NCBI RefSeq assembly: GCF_000003855.2
Contig: NW_003101663.1
Span: 459,715 to 523,714 of the forward strand
Source: Blastomyces gilchristii SLH14081
Lineage: Eukaryota; Ascomycota; Eurotiomycetes; Onygenales; Ajellomycetaceae
Reading direction: 5' to 3'
DNA: 64,000 bases
The first letter of the stretch is position 1. The number at the start of each line of letters is the position of its first letter. The position numbers were made by a program, and so were the translations under genes. Below, in pieces: positions 35,406 to 48,900 of the stretch. The notes beneath the pieces were generated by a model. The model worked only from the letters and a program-made list of their open reading frames with translations, made no database searches and was not told where the DNA came from.

Positions 35406-38400
35406 ATGTCGGCAATCGATTTTAACGCCTTGAAGGCACGGACTTTGGGCTCTGGGAACGACGAAGAGGCTGTAACTGTCAACACCCGCGCTCTCATAGA
35501 TAAAGTGTTGGCTCGATACTCTGGAGAATGGTATGCATAACCTCTAGCTTATATGCTTAGCCCTATCTTTTTTCTCTTTTGCGATCTGCTGACAGACTGG
35601 TTTCCTACAGGACCGTCCTCCGTGAGCTACTTCAAAACGCAGCTGATGCCTGCGCCTCAAACGTTACTATCAAGTTCGAAACTCTTCCTTCAACGAGCGT
35701 CCCGGCCCCGACTGAGCCCGATCCGTCGGCTTCTCTAAAACATGTGATATCTCACCACACGCTCAAACGTTTGATACTCACCAACAATGGAACTCCCTTC
35801 TCTCCAAACGACTGGGCTCGGCTTAAGCGGATTGCCGAGGGGAATCCGGATGAAACCAAGATAGGAGCGTTTGGAGTCGGGTTTTACAGTGTCTTTTCGG
35901 ATTGCGAAGAGCCCTTTGTATCCTCTGGTTCGGAAGCTATTGCATTTTACTGGAAGGAGAATGCCCTGTTCACCCGTCGGCTAAAATTAGGGGAAGCTGA
36001 TTCAAGCCCGAATACGAACTTCGTTCTGGATTATAGAAATACCACATCGCCGGTCCCCGCTCTTATGCCTTTGTGCCAGTTTCTCGCCAGTGCTCTAACC
36101 TTTGTTGGGTTGGAATCTGTCGAGCTTTGGCTTGACGGCTGGAAACTGGCGCATCTAGCTAAGAAAGTTGCACCAAGTGTTAATATAGAGATACCCAGAG
36201 ATGTTCAGACCAAAACTAATGAGGAGCTTATGACAGTATCCAGCGTGCTACAGGAAGTTGCTCAAATGAATGCGACATGGATGGAAGCAGTGTCGTGGAA
36301 AACCCCAAGCAATGCGTCCCGTTTCGACAGCTCCAGACATCATGATCCTACAGCGTCGTTGAAATCCTTCTTTTCCCGCCTGACTGGGTCGTCCTCGACT
36401 AACAACTCTACCAATACAGCCAACCCCGATAAAGCAAGCAAAAATGAAGCCAAGGAAAACTTGCTTGCCACGAAAACATCATCGGTATTATTTCACATTA
36501 GCACTGGGACTATCAAAACGTCCGTTGTTCCGTCATTTGCTCGCGAACTTGAACGAGCGACAAAGAAACCCCCACCGAAGACGACGACCCTTGCTGTTCT
36601 AACGGCATCATATGATTTACGAAAACCCGGACAGAACAACAACCCGAGGGATACAGATATTTTTGCGTCTGTTCTACCCTCAAAGTCTGGGAGAATTTTT
36701 ATTGGCTTTCCTACACACCAGACTACTGGCTTAAATGCACATATTTCTGCACCATCGGTGATCCCGACTGTTGAGAGAGAGAGTATTGATCTCAATGCCC
36801 GATGGGTTCGCACTTGGAACGTAGAACTCTTAAGAGCGGCAGGAATCGTGTGTAGGATTGCCTTCTCTGCCGAAATGTCGTCCCTCAATAGCCGGATCCA
36901 GGCTGGAGTAAGCCCTCTTGGCCGATCGAAGATTCGGAAGGACGATATAGCTCTGCTATTACCGGAGGCAGTACATACTTTTAACCAGTTTGTTTTCCGT
37001 GAATCGACTCCAACATCGCAGGTTGGCCAGGTAATTGAAGATTCGTTCTGGACCTGCAGCAAAAATGCTATGATTGAGGTATTATCCACCTGTGGAATCC
37101 TCCCGTGTCACCAGGTGCGAGTTGCACCCAAGGACCTTAGTTTCATGGACTCTATACCGGTAATACCAGACGAGCTTATGGCAGGCGCAAAGGATTTTGT
37201 GAAGCGCTTGACAGATTTCGGTCTTGTCACTGACATCACCGTATCGGATATTATCAAAGAGTTGGAGTCGAGTCCTCTTACCCCAAAGCAACTGGAAGAA
37301 TTTTTGTTGTGGGTGACCAAGAAAGCTTCCAGCCGCGAAATCGATCTTTCGACAGTTCGGTCTTTACTGCGAGTGGCAGTAGCAAATGACGAACCGCTCG
37401 ACGCCACTACATCCCGTGTCATTGTCCTTAGCGATGTGAATAGTTTCCTAAATCCGAATAAAATTCCCGTGGAATTACCAATGCCACCGTCGGTCATGCC
37501 ATTCAAGTACACGAAAAATCTGCCAAAATACCACCTGGAGGCTTTAGGGTGGAATGAATTGCAGGTTTCTACGTGGATTACGTGGCTGGTAGAAAATGCG
37601 AAGAATAGGGACTTGCTTCGCTCGGACCAAGATATTACTCAAATAGCCTCATTTGCTGCCCAGGTGCTCCCGGTGTTATCTAGACAATGGGATAGCTTAG
37701 GTGTAGCTACACAAGGTACCCTCGTTGGTCTTCTACGAAATATTACGATCATCCCCACAAAATCTGGGATGAAAAGGCCACCTGAAACATATTTCCCGTC
37801 TGTAAGGTTATTTGATGATTTACCTGTGGTCACAGGCCTAAACAACGTCAAGGAGAAATTCCTCGGGGCCTTGGGCGTTCGGAAGACAGTTGAACTTAAC
37901 GTTATTTTCGAACGGCTGTTGAACAATGACGATGTACCCACTGACAGAACCCCAGCCCGCAAGAAGTGGAGTCACGTTGATTTGATCAAGTACCTAACTT
38001 CTGTTCGAGACGATATTCCACCAGAAGACATTCAGAAGTTGAAAGAAGCGAGAATATGCACCGCTGTAACCAATGGAAATGCCAACATGGATGGTATACG
38101 ATATAAAGTTAGCGAGCTTTATGCGCCGGATGAATCAGTAAGGGCTCTTGAGCTACCAATACTCTATTGGCCGGGAAGGTATTCACCAAGCAGTTCCGAG
38201 GGACGGTTTCTAACCCTCCTAGGTCTCAAGAGCTTTCCATCAGCTAAGGAGGTGTTACAACTTATGGCCTGGGCAGCCTCGGCTGACAACGCCAAGCTCC
38301 GAGATAAGGCGATGACCTATTATATAACGAACCATATTTCCAATGGATATGTCAATTTTGAGGCATCCACGGTTAACATGCCATTCCTTCCAGTTGAAGG

Positions 38401-40900
38401 GCAAACCAAGCTCAGTACACCGAAACATTGTTTCACCGATGATGGAGCTACCTTATTCGGGTTTGATCTCCTAAAAAGAGAGCTTCACCCTCATGCCTCG
38501 AAATTTGGAGTCAGCCAGCATCCGTCACTTAGTGGCTGTATTGACATTCTTGTTGGCAAGCCCCCGTCCTCGAAAAAGGAAGCTAGGATTTTGTTCGAAT
38601 ATTTTGCAAAACGTCTAGGAGAGATCAATTCACCTCGAGCGGAGCGCCTTGGTCAAGCACGCATTGTCCCCGTAACCCGGAAGACGTCAAATTCCAGCAG
38701 TTTTTTTCCAAATGAGAAGTCTTCACCAGTTACTTATATTGCACCACGAGATTGCTATCTCGGCGAAAGTGATGACTACGGAGACATCTTTGATTTTGTT
38801 GACTTTGGACAGGAAGCCAACTTGTTTCTTCTTGCGTGTGGCTCGAAGCGGGAACCGACCAAGGCTGAAGTTGCGAGCATGTTGGTCAAGGAACCAGCCA
38901 GAGTATCCGCAAAGCTTCAAAGCCCTGACAAATATTTGAATCTACTGCGAAGTGTCGCTGAGAGCATTCACTTGTTGAAGAAGAACAGAGATTTGTTCAG
39001 GGACATGAAGACAGCACCATTTCTACTCGCGAGCAAAGAATTACCTTCCAAACCGACTGCTTCTCGCAAACCTAACGAACAATTGATAGATGTCGATGAT
39101 GAAACTTATGAAGACGAGACGCAAGGCATTAAGGAATGGCAACTTGTAAAAGCTCGTGATGCTATTATCGTCGATGACTATGCTAGTTTTAGCTTGTTTA
39201 AGCAAAATATCCTTGCGGCCCCGCAAGAGGAGCTGCTGGAAGATATGTATGTAGCCCTTGGCACACCATGCTTGAGTGAGCTTGTGGAGGAGCAACCCCG
39301 ATGTGGCGCACTGGCACCCGATCAGCGCATTGCAGTAAAATTGCAGAAGCAAATTTACGAGCGGTCTCGTTTATTCCTCCATGACTTGCCTCGTGAGATG
39401 ATCAAACATGATACCAAGTGGCTGGAGAAAAACCTGTCCGTTCAAGTTGTGCAGTCTATCTCCTTGAGGCGGTCCCTTAAGGGGCGCCATGCTTCACATG
39501 TTGAACAACGGAGCGCTGCTGTGATGCAGACCCGAGCCGGCTGGGTATTATCGATAGCGGCTGGTCGAGCAGATTTATACCAAGTGAGTCAGGCACTTGT
39601 CCATCTCATTCTCAATAGGCCGAAATTACACTCAACACTCACACTGGAGATGTTGCTCAAAACCGATCTCCTCGAGCTACGTGCTCGAGGGTATAATGTC
39701 GAGCGTATACTACGCCAGAAGGCTGCTGAAGCCAGGATGGCGGAGACCAAGCGTCAACAGCAGCTAGAAGCAGAGTTAAAACAAATACAAGAGAGCGAAG
39801 TTGCTTGGAGGAAACACCAGCAATCTGAACAGCAACAAGATCAACACAAACAGCAGTCGATGCCTGGAGATTTTCCTAGTTCTTCCCCACCTCATGACCG
39901 AAAGTCTAGCCATGACGCAGCATCTTCAGAAGCAACATCATCCCGCCCAAAGAGTGGAAGAGGGCTTTTCTCTGATCTCACTCGTCGCTTTGGATTGGAA
40001 GATCTCTCGCGATCAAACAATCCGGTACAATCCGCCCTACAAGGTTTCCGCGATAGGGCACAGCGTCCTACCTCTTCATCCGACGCGCCTCCACCGCCAT
40101 ACAGTACTAACGAAACGGGTTCGACACGACATCCCAATCCTCAAAACGTGACATCACCCCACACACTCCAATCAAACCTGATGTTTGCCATCCAAGCATG
40201 TCGACCGCATGGATCGTCCACACTCTACAGCTGTGGCGAGCAAAATAAAGTCATGGAGACCAAATCATATTGCGACGAGCGACCCAGCCATGACCTCTTA
40301 TTTGCTGCCGACTCCGCCTCCGGAATTCGGATATTCGTGACAAAAACTGTCGACAATTGCTCTACGTTTCTAACCGCAAATTCTGATGGCCTTAATGCTT
40401 TCGCGTCAATATTGGTAGATTGCGCTAGCGTGTTTTCGCTCCGGTTAGACAGCGTCAGCATATTTTATGACCCTGCTGGTAGGACCATTGCGTTTAACAG
40501 CCGGGGTAGCATTTTCTGCAATTACCTCTATTTCCAGCAGCTGCATCAGTCGCGAATGCTGGACGGTGGGCCGGAGAGTCGCGAGGAGGCGCTGGTGTAC
40601 TGGTGGGTCATCTTCTGCCATGAGCTGGCTCATAATCTGGTTGCGGACCATAGCTCGGATCATAGTTTTTATACGTATGTTTGGCCCCGTTTCTTTTCTT
40701 TCTTCTTTTACTTAGTTTGGTTTTCCCTTTAAAAGGGAGGAGCTCTCTGCTGACTCATTGCTACTCTGGGCACCAGTGAAGGTTTTGTTGCGCAATACTT
40801 TGCGAAAGTTACACGGAAAATCGCAGAGTACATGGCAACCCCGACTGTAGCGGCTGCGTCCCCAGGCCTCTCTTCTCCCGCTGCCCCCGCTAAACGATAA
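35406..40900 (+). CDS. Sacsin-type GHKL ATPase (DUF3684 family) with C-terminal HExxH motif
   Basis: This is a 1770-residue protein of unknown function. Exons are 35406-35530, 35611-40674 and 40777-40900. Residues 1 to about 250 form an Hsp90/sacsin-like GHKL ATPase: the N box RELLQNAADA (E47, N51), the NNG of the G1 loop (100-102) and GAFGVGFYSVF (127-137, G2 loop). A long helical middle follows; it corresponds to the family catalogued as DUF3684. Residues about 1410-1457 form a Q/E/K-rich coiled coil, then a Ser/Pro-rich linker runs to about 1560. The C-terminal domain contains CHELAHNLVADHSSDH: H1712, E1713, H1716 and H1722 have the HExxHxxxxxH spacing of metzincin zinc proteases, though the usual Gly is Val. 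The final intron falls just after this motif. The ATPase fold is clear, the middle is by recall, and the protease idea is inference. Confidence 0.88.
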
Positions 40901-42204
40901 TTTTCGTTTGTGCTATTTCCTCGCTCACTATCATGCATGATACACATTAGATATTTACAATTAATCGTTGCGACGCAATGCAAACAAGTATGAGCCAAAG
41001 CATCTAGATCTGTAGACTCATTTTTTGAGGCGTTGGGCGTTGTGGGATGCAGATGATGAATAACCCCTCTCAGACATGTACAACACTATGTATGTATGTA
41101 TATCATGAAGCGCACTAGGCCAATGATGATAATTGGATAGAGAATATACTCGTCCCTTCAGCACTTTGGGCAATAGCCCCCGCCATCCTCAAATCCATCC
41201 CCTGAATAAAGTATTGGCTTCTCAGGGGTAATTCAATATCACGTGATCAAATATTTTGCCAATCGGAGGCAATTTCTCAGAGAAAGTCTTATTATTAGAC
41301 CCAAATCTCAGCACCCTGTTCGGACGAAGAGATATGCACATAGTTGGCTGCTTAAATATATATATATAGTCCTGCATTACATTACAGTCTACAACAAAGT
41401 GCGACTGCATCTTATCTTATCTTATCCTCTTCCCGCTGTGCCCGGATACTTCCTGCTCAAAGCTTATTCTTAGTCATGACACGGAAAGAGGCGGCCATTT
41501 TTTCCCCCTTCTCGCAAAACAAACTAAGTACCTTGAGCATCTCAATTCTCATTTTATTCCCTTTCACACATACCACTCTCTCTCTCTCTCTGCTCAACGA
41601 GGAGAATCCCCGGCTGCTGCTTGTGAGACTTGACATATCATTGATAATTTCCTTTTTACCCGATTCTTTGTCTATACTCGGGGTTCCACTCTTTTGCTTC
41701 GAGTGGCTATATTCTCCATCTGGCATAGCGATTAGCTAGGTCGGTCAATGTGGGGATAGCTCCTCCAGCGAACCCGGGCATCCCTATTTATTTATATACA
41801 TATATATTTTTACTTTCTATTATTTTCTGGCTGTTCACTTCTTTTTTCTTTTTCTTTTTCTTTTTTCTTTTTTTTCTTTTTTTGAACAACTAGGCTATTC
41901 CAGCCTCACCTCCTGCATCAGAACTGCCTGATAGCTAGCAGTCTTCGTGCAGCCATATCTCCGCCTCTGGACTCAGACAACGAGGGACAACGAGCTCTCT
42001 CTAATACTTAGGCGAGGAGAAACCCTGATCCTGTTCATTTTCTGCGGCTCGATTGTCCCGACTACCATCCATTTTGGCTGAAAGGCAAAGGGGTGCTTTA
42101 CGCGTTACCATCTTTTTGGGGCAGAGTACCCTAGGGAGCACGTCTGATTTCACTATCATTTTACTATTCCTTGTGATTCTAATACCTACTTTCTAATTGC
42201 CGCC
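40901..42204. other. Upstream region of PABA synthase
   Basis: About 1.3 kb between tandem genes. It holds a short TATG repeat near 41088-41102, an ATCACGTGAT site at 41238-41247, a (TA)n stretch near 41357-41368 and a long T/C tract at about 41836-41884. The T/C tract probably belongs to the PABA synthase promoter or leader. A hydrophobic 87-codon frame at 41476-41739 has no recognisable family and is probably chance. Confidence 0.5.
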
Positions 42205-44829
42205 ATGACGCGTAATAAGCCCAAGGTCAAGGGTCCGGGACGTATTTTATATATTGACGCCTATGACTCGTTTAGCCGTAACGTCGTTGATCTGATCGAA
42301 AGTACGCTAGATGTTGTGGTCGCCGTTAGGAAGATTGATGATTCCGAATGGCCAGAGGACAGAGAGACGTTTATTAATGGATATGATGCTATTGTCGCCG
42401 GTCCCGGGCCGGGGACCCCAACAAATCCAAAGGATGTGGGTATTATGGGTGATATATGGGAGTTGAATGTTCCCGTTTTGGGTATTTGTCTTGGGTTTCA
42501 AAGTCTCTGCCTGAACTATGGCGCATCTATCCGCAAGCTCCCCGAACCCCGCCATGGGAAAGTGGTTACATTTGCGCATTCTGGAACGGATATCTTTGAT
42601 AACTTGCCCGCAAGTCTTGACGTTACGCTGTATCACTCGTTACAGGTGGATTTGGAACATGAACTAGAAGCGTCTGGGGACATCTCTGACCGCCAGCTAT
42701 GCTGGAGTTCAAGTGCAAAGTGTCCAGATCTGGTACCTCTCGCGTGGTTCCGTGATGGTGCAACACCTGGTGAAGCTAACCTGATGGCTGTTCGCCATCG
42801 CGCGAAGCCCTTGTGGGGTGTGCAGTTTCACCCTGAATCCTGCAAATCCGATATAGCCTGTCGTGATATGATCAAGAACTGGTGGACGTCTGCTGTTGAG
42901 CACAATTCTAAATTTCGGAATGTTACCAAGGGGCCGTTCAAATTTCGTGATCCCTTAGCTATAGGCGATATCCCTTTCGAGACCAGCGATGAAATTCTCG
43001 AGTGGTGCAGTTCGTCAACTAACACATCATCATATCGAACCTTCGATCGCGGTTACTTGACAACGGCAAAAATATGCGAACTTGTCGATGCCCCAGAGGC
43101 ATCATGTGTCGTTCTAGATTCGAACTCGAAGTACAGCATTATATCCGTTCTTAGCCCTGGCTCATGGTCACTCGAGTACTCCCTTTCCACGCGAACCAGT
43201 ACCTTCTCCCGTTTATCCGGCTTAAAGTCGAGTAAGGAATACCGCCAAGAACATTACCAAGTTTGGGAACTCTTGCGTCGCATCCTCTCCAAAAAGAAGG
43301 TTTTGGACGGATGTAGTTCTCTACCTTTCTGGGGTGGTTTTATGGGCTATTTTTCTTACGAAATGGGCCTTGCTGATCTGGATAACGAGATGACCCCGGA
43401 AATGACGAGCAGCGATGGCACTACGGATGTGGGTCTGCTGTGGGTTGAGCGAAGCATTGTGATCGACCAGAAGGCTCAGCAAATTCACGTTCAGTCAATT
43501 CGAGAGTTTGACGAGCAGCCTGGTGAATGGATAGATCTTATAACGAAACGGCTTCTTGGATTCGCATATACAAACTCAATGGATAGTATCATGCTCAATC
43601 TCGCGGTGACTTCGCATCATAAGGTCGAGGATAGCAACTATCTCCTGCGGATGAAGTATTCTGATGAGCAACTCGCGAACATGATGGTCAAGGGATCCAG
43701 AATCATCAAGCCTGACGAATGTGTTTACAAGGCGAAAATTGCAAAATGCCAAGAGTATATTCGTGACGGCGAATCCTATGAGCTTTGCTTGACGGATCAA
43801 ACAAAGGTGGCTCTCCCCCGATGCCAATACAGGCAAGAGGCGACCCTCCGTCCTTGGATTTTGTATAAGCGACTTCGGAAATATACCCCAGCCACCTACG
43901 GCGCGTTCGCGAGAATCGGCAGCGCCGCAATCATCAGCAGCAGTCCTGAGTGCTTCTTGCAGTATGACAGGAATTGTCAAATCGACATGAAACCGATGAA
44001 GGGCACCGTCAAGAAAAGTGAGGGTATGACGCTGGAAAAAGCCAAGGAAATTCTAAATACGCCGAAGGAGATGGGCGAGAACTTGATGATTGCAGATCTA
44101 GTGCGGCATGACCTATTCAATGTGTGCAACTCTGGTGGCGTGACTGTCCATAAACTGCTTGAAGTGGAAGATCATGGCCGGGTCTATCAGCTCATCACTC
44201 ATGTCAGGGGTAATCCGCAGACTGTTGCGCCAGCTGCGAAGCTACGAGAAAAAACCACACCGCATGATTATTCCGCTCTTCGTGAATGTCTACCCCCGGG
44301 ATCCATGACTGGTGCGCCAAAGAAACGATCATGCCAAATTTTACAGAAAATTGAAGGAGAGAAGCGCGGTATCTACTCTGGTGTGATGGGCTACTTTGAT
44401 GCTGGGGGTCAGGCATGCTTTTCTGTTCTCATCCGCACTGCATATTGCTGGAGCAACACCACGGATAAGGAAGAGGTGTGGCGCATTGGGGCTGGAGGGG
44501 CAGTCACAGCGCTGAGTACCCCCGAGGGGGAGTGGGATGAGATGGTCACGAAGCTGGACACGGTCTTGGGGATATTCCGCAGTTCAGCAGAGGGCGATGA
44601 GAATGGGGATGCGGATGCGGATGCTTGTGTGAATGGAGATGGAAATGCTGCTGATGCTGGTCAGCAGAAGAAAAGATCTGTGCTGCGGGACATACTCCAT
44701 GATTATCCCGGATATGGTCCGGATCCCAAGTACGCCCATGGAAGCATACGCCATACAACAATCGAGGATGAGCACGATGATTCTTCGTTGTCTGCAAATG
44801 AGAATAAACCCACGTCTCCTAGCCGATAG
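42205..44829 (+). CDS. pabaA: Para-aminobenzoate synthase, fused glutaminase and chorismate domains
   Basis: This fused enzyme makes 4-amino-4-deoxychorismate from chorismate and glutamine, the step before p-aminobenzoate in folate synthesis. It is intronless and 874 residues long. The N-terminal class I glutamine amidotransferase has Cys95 in GICLGFQS, His209 and Glu211 in QFHPES. The chorismate-binding (TrpE/PabB) domain covers about residues 490-800, with DMKPMKGTVK, ENLMIADLVRHDL and PPGSMTGAPKKRS. Fungal enzymes (Abz1, A. nidulans PabaA) have the same order. Between the two lies the usual N-terminal subdomain of the synthase. The C-terminal 70 residues are acidic, low-complexity (D/N/A repeats) and specific to this lineage. 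The start at 42205 lies shortly before the first strand RILYIDAYDSF. Identity is very secure. Confidence 0.97.
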   Translation: MTRNKPKVKGPGRILYIDAYDSFSRNVVDLIESTLDVVVAVRKIDDSEWPEDRETFINGYDAIVAGPGPGTPTNPKDVGIMGDIWELNVPVLGICLGFQSLCLNYGASIRKLPEPRHGKVVTFAHSGTDIFDNLPASLDVTLYHSLQVDLEHELEASGDISDRQLCWSSSAKCPDLVPLAWFRDGATPGEANLMAVRHRAKPLWGVQFHPESCKSDIACRDMIKNWWTSAVEHNSKFRNVTKGPFKFRDPLAIGDIPFETSDEILEWCSSSTNTSSYRTFDRGYLTTAKICELVDAPEASCVVLDSNSKYSIISVLSPGSWSLEYSLSTRTSTFSRLSGLKSSKEYRQEHYQVWELLRRILSKKKVLDGCSSLPFWGGFMGYFSYEMGLADLDNEMTPEMTSSDGTTDVGLLWVERSIVIDQKAQQIHVQSIREFDEQPGEWIDLITKRLLGFAYTNSMDSIMLNLAVTSHHKVEDSNYLLRMKYSDEQLANMMVKGSRIIKPDECVYKAKIAKCQEYIRDGESYELCLTDQTKVALPRCQYRQEATLRPWILYKRLRKYTPATYGAFARIGSAAIISSSPECFLQYDRNCQIDMKPMKGTVKKSEGMTLEKAKEILNTPKEMGENLMIADLVRHDLFNVCNSGGVTVHKLLEVEDHGRVYQLITHVRGNPQTVAPAAKLREKTTPHDYSALRECLPPGSMTGAPKKRSCQILQKIEGEKRGIYSGVMGYFDAGGQACFSVLIRTAYCWSNTTDKEEVWRIGAGGAVTALSTPEGEWDEMVTKLDTVLGIFRSSAEGDENGDADADACVNGDGNAADAGQQKKRSVLRDILHDYPGYGPDPKYAHGSIRHTTIEDEHDDSSLSANENKPTSPSR

Positions 44830-45961
44830 AACTCGGGGATTTAAGGGGTAGGGTAAAAGATGGATGGTTTCGGAACCTCTCTATTTTACAGTATATTTCA
44901 AGGTTCTCGTTTTATTCTCTCGTTTTATACTTTTGGTCAACCGTTGAACATCCCTACCCATTCATCATTCATTAGGTAGACGGCATGGCATTGCATATAA
45001 TAAATTAGATATTTGGGGTTGGAGGCGTTTCAACACAGCGTGGGTTTCAAGTTTTTTGTTTGCGTGTACTATTATTATTCCTGATAGAATATTTTTAGAA
45101 GATTGATCCCGTTTTACAGGTCTACAAGCTATTGTTTTTTGTTTCGGGCTAGCTATTTCTTACTAGCTTACATCCTTGGATTTTGTAGGCTACTGGGGCA
45201 AAAGAGCTCAGTCACCACCAGCGCTGCTGGTAGAAGCGCCGATCAACCCGGGACCCTCAACAGATTTTTCAAGGCTTATTGCTGTAAACCGTCCCTTTTC
45301 CCACCACGCTCTACACCACCATCGCCATCAATTAAGATAGTTATACGGAAATATATATATATATATATATATATTCTCGCACTGACTACATAATGTTGAC
45401 TTTGTAATAATTTTGAAAATGCTAGCCGGGGTACCTAGGTACAACCACGGCTATACTACACTGCATGCACGTGACAAAAACTTCCCGAGAGACCTCAAGC
45501 AACAAACGAAAAGGACGAATATTCACCGCTTATCACCATTCACGAAAAGACTTTTCTCCTTTTAAACCATCCCAACTATGCTGCTCGGCCCGCTACACCC
45601 TCTTTACTTGCTTATATTCTTTCAATCCTTTTTTTTTACATTGCCCGCCCGCTACAAGACACTAATAATGTGGTATTGCTAGTGCATTGGGTCGGACTGT
45701 AGCTGCAGCAGGCTTGGGCAGTAGTGATTTCTGTTCGTCAGACGACAACCAAGAGGAGGTTGTCTTGCAGGGTAGAGGATTCTCGTTGGAGGCCTCAAGT
45801 TTCTCATGTGTTATTTTGTTTTTCTTATTTTTATATTTCTGTTGAGGCTGTTCTCTTTCAACTCGACTGCCGTCGACTTGACCTTTCTCTTATCACTCAC
45901 TGGGTTTCAGTTCGCAAACTGTCCTTCGATCGCTAATTAAAGGGGCTTCTGCTTCTACGCA
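44830..45961. other. Upstream region of RdRP
   Basis: About 1.1 kb between tandem genes. A (TA)n tract lies at about 45352-45374, and a GCACGTGAC site (reverse GTCACGTG) lies at 45467-45475, some 490 bp before the RdRP start. The leader close to the start is T- and C-rich. No other gene was seen. Confidence 0.5.
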
Positions 45962-48900
45962 ATGGAGATCTTCTGTCGAAATGTTCCCAACCAGGTCCAG
46001 GACAGCCATTTGAAGCGACAATTCAAACCAGTACTTGCGTCCTTCGGTATCCACTGCTTCAGCTGCCGCAAGCTCCCCAACTGCAATGCTATCTTGACTA
46101 TTGCCGATTATAGTAAGGCCTTGAAGCTGCTTTCCACCTATGGACAAACTTCTGGCCAGGGCAGGGTGCGAAGACCTCCTAGGCAACAACTGAAGATGTT
46201 TGGGCAGAATATCTTCATACAAGAAGGTCGCAATACCCCGGACGAATATCTACTTCGCACATTAATAAATGAGGAAGAAACCAGGCTTTCGCGAGGGGCA
46301 GTCTCCGGCAATGTGCAGGCCTATCACCAGCCAGCGCCTGTCAAACGGCTCAAGAGCTTCTCCATCACTTCTATGTCCTGTGGTATGTGGGATTATCACG
46401 AGGGAAATCCGGTGTTTATTGAATGTTATCGCTCTGGGAAGAATGGCAAGATCGCGTTTGGTAAAACTGCTATCCGGGTTGCGCTTGAGACGATGCACGA
46501 TATTATCTATCATCTTGAATTCACCTACTTCAATATACACGGATCGATCTACACTAGCACGACTAAGGCACCTTCTATAACCATCACGGCTAATACTGCC
46601 CCGAGACTATACAAGACTGATCCAACAGATGTGCTAGAAGCCAAATTTGGTGCTATGTTTCCATCCCGACCGAAATGGCAGCGAGGGCCTCCTCCAAAAA
46701 CTAGAGTTGGCCATTTCGGCGATGAACACGAGTATCTCGCCGGTACTTGCTTTGTCTATCGATTTCTCTTGAGGGATGCAAGCGACCTCAATGCTGTTCG
46801 AGACCTTGGCAATGAGCACCATATCCCCCATATTGCTAGATGGCTGGACCATCGCGCACAGTACGACGTGCCGTACTCCACCTTGATGCAGAGGTTGATG
46901 GCCTTCTTATCTCAGGAGCGTCTTCCATACCAGGTCAGATTTCAGTTACAAAAACTTGTGTGGAACGGTGACATATCGCCCGCCAAAGCAATTTCGTTTG
47001 CATCCCGTGTCCAAGCTGCACTGGTTACTGAAAATCTGGATGTCGTCGTTCAAGCGTTGATGAGGCTGCGGCAGAATATAAAGTGGCCGTCCCCAGACGT
47101 GGAACCATCTGAAGTCGACGTGTCTGCGCTAGTAGCAACGTTCAGAAATGCCCTTGAAGCCGCCGTCCGCGAGCACAAGATGGCCAGCACCAATCGCCAT
47201 ACCAACCCCAATCATGTCTCCATCCACCGTGTTCAGGTCACGCCTTGTGGTATTTACTTGGATGGGCCTTACATGGAATCCAAGAATCGAGTTTTGCGCC
47301 GCTATGCTAATCATGTCGACCATTTCCTCCGTGTCGAATTTATGGACGAAAGCGGAGACCCTGTCCGATATGACCCGCGCGCATCTATTGACCTGATATT
47401 CCAACAACGCTTCAAAGGTGTCTTGAAAAACGGAATCAACATCGCAGGCCGCAAGTTTGAGTTTCTTGGCTTCTCTCATTCGTCACTTCGTTCTCAGACG
47501 TGTTGGTTCGTGGCACCTTTTTATGCAGATGGGATTCTGTACAATGCCACGACTATCATTCAGAACCTGGGTCGATTTGATCATATTAACTCTCCAGCGA
47601 AACAGGCGGCAAGAATTGGACAGACGTTTTCCGAGACCTTGACCTCCATCCCTATATCCGAGGAAATTATTTCGGTAGTGCAGGACGTGAAGCGGAACGA
47701 CCGAGTCTTTAGCGATGGAGTTGGTACAATATCGCCCTCCGTGATGTATATGATCTGGAAGGACTACTCGCTACGGACAATGGTGAAGCCTACTGTCTTC
47801 CAAATCAGGATTGCGGGTATTTATTTCCCCTTTCAATTCTATATATTTAAAGCCTTGAAGTTTGTTCAGGATGGATATTATTTCTCATTTCTCCTCTAAC
47901 TTGTTTTTTGAGCAGGCGCCAAAGGGATGGTCTCTCTAGATAGCAGAAACAAAGGGGAATCTCTGGTTCTGAGGCCCTCCATGATTAAATTCCCCGTTAC
48001 AACCTCCTTCAATGCTTACAACATCGAAATATGTGGATCGGGGATAAGGTCGCTACCGTTCTTCCTCAATGCTCAGTTGATCAAGATTCTGGAAGATCTG
48101 GGCGTCGACGGCAATGTCTTCTTGAAGTTACAGCGAGACGAGATTCTGAGACTCCGCGCTACAGCGACTTCGACTACACAGGCGGCGAAATTTTTGGAAG
48201 ACACAAATATCGCAAAGTCTGTAGGTCTCCCGTGGCTTATCAGCATCCTAGAAGCCCTTGGACTCCGCCACTCCGATGACGAATTCCTGCGTCGAGTTAT
48301 GGAGCTTGTTGTCCTGATCAAGCTACGAGATCTAAAATATCGCGCTCGAATCCGAGTTCCTAAGGCAGTGACTCTGTTTGGCATTATGGATGAGACCGGA
48401 TACCTAAAGGAAGGAGAGATTTTCTGCACGAGTTTGTCCGATAAAGGACGCAGGGAGGTGCTTTTGAATCCTAAGGTTGTTGTGACTCGCTCCCCAGCTA
48501 TGCATCCCGGAGATGTCCAGATCGCAAAAGCCGTCGATGTCCCCGCCGACTCCCCGCTCCGCCAACTCCACAACTGCATCGCTTTCAGCCAGCACGGCGA
48601 CCGTGACCTTCCCAGCATGCTGAGCGGCGGAGATCTAGATGGTGATCTATACAACGTCATATTCAAAGATACATTAATTCCTAGGGTTATTAGTCCCCCG
48701 GCACAGTATCCTCGCGTACAAGAAAAAGTACTTGACCGGCCCGTCGTACGCGACGATATTATAGATTTTTTCGTGACGTTCATGCAGCAAGATCAGTTGG
48801 GAAGGATTGCTACGGTTCATCAAACCATTGCAGATCAGAAGGCTCTTGGGACTTTTGATCCACAGTGCTTGTTACTTGCGGAGCTGCATTCTACTGCTGT

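Noticed and set aside
41476..41739. Hydrophobic 87-codon frame upstream of PABA synthase
   Set aside because: Low-complexity T/C-rich leader sequence with no family resemblance; an upstream ORF role cannot be shown.
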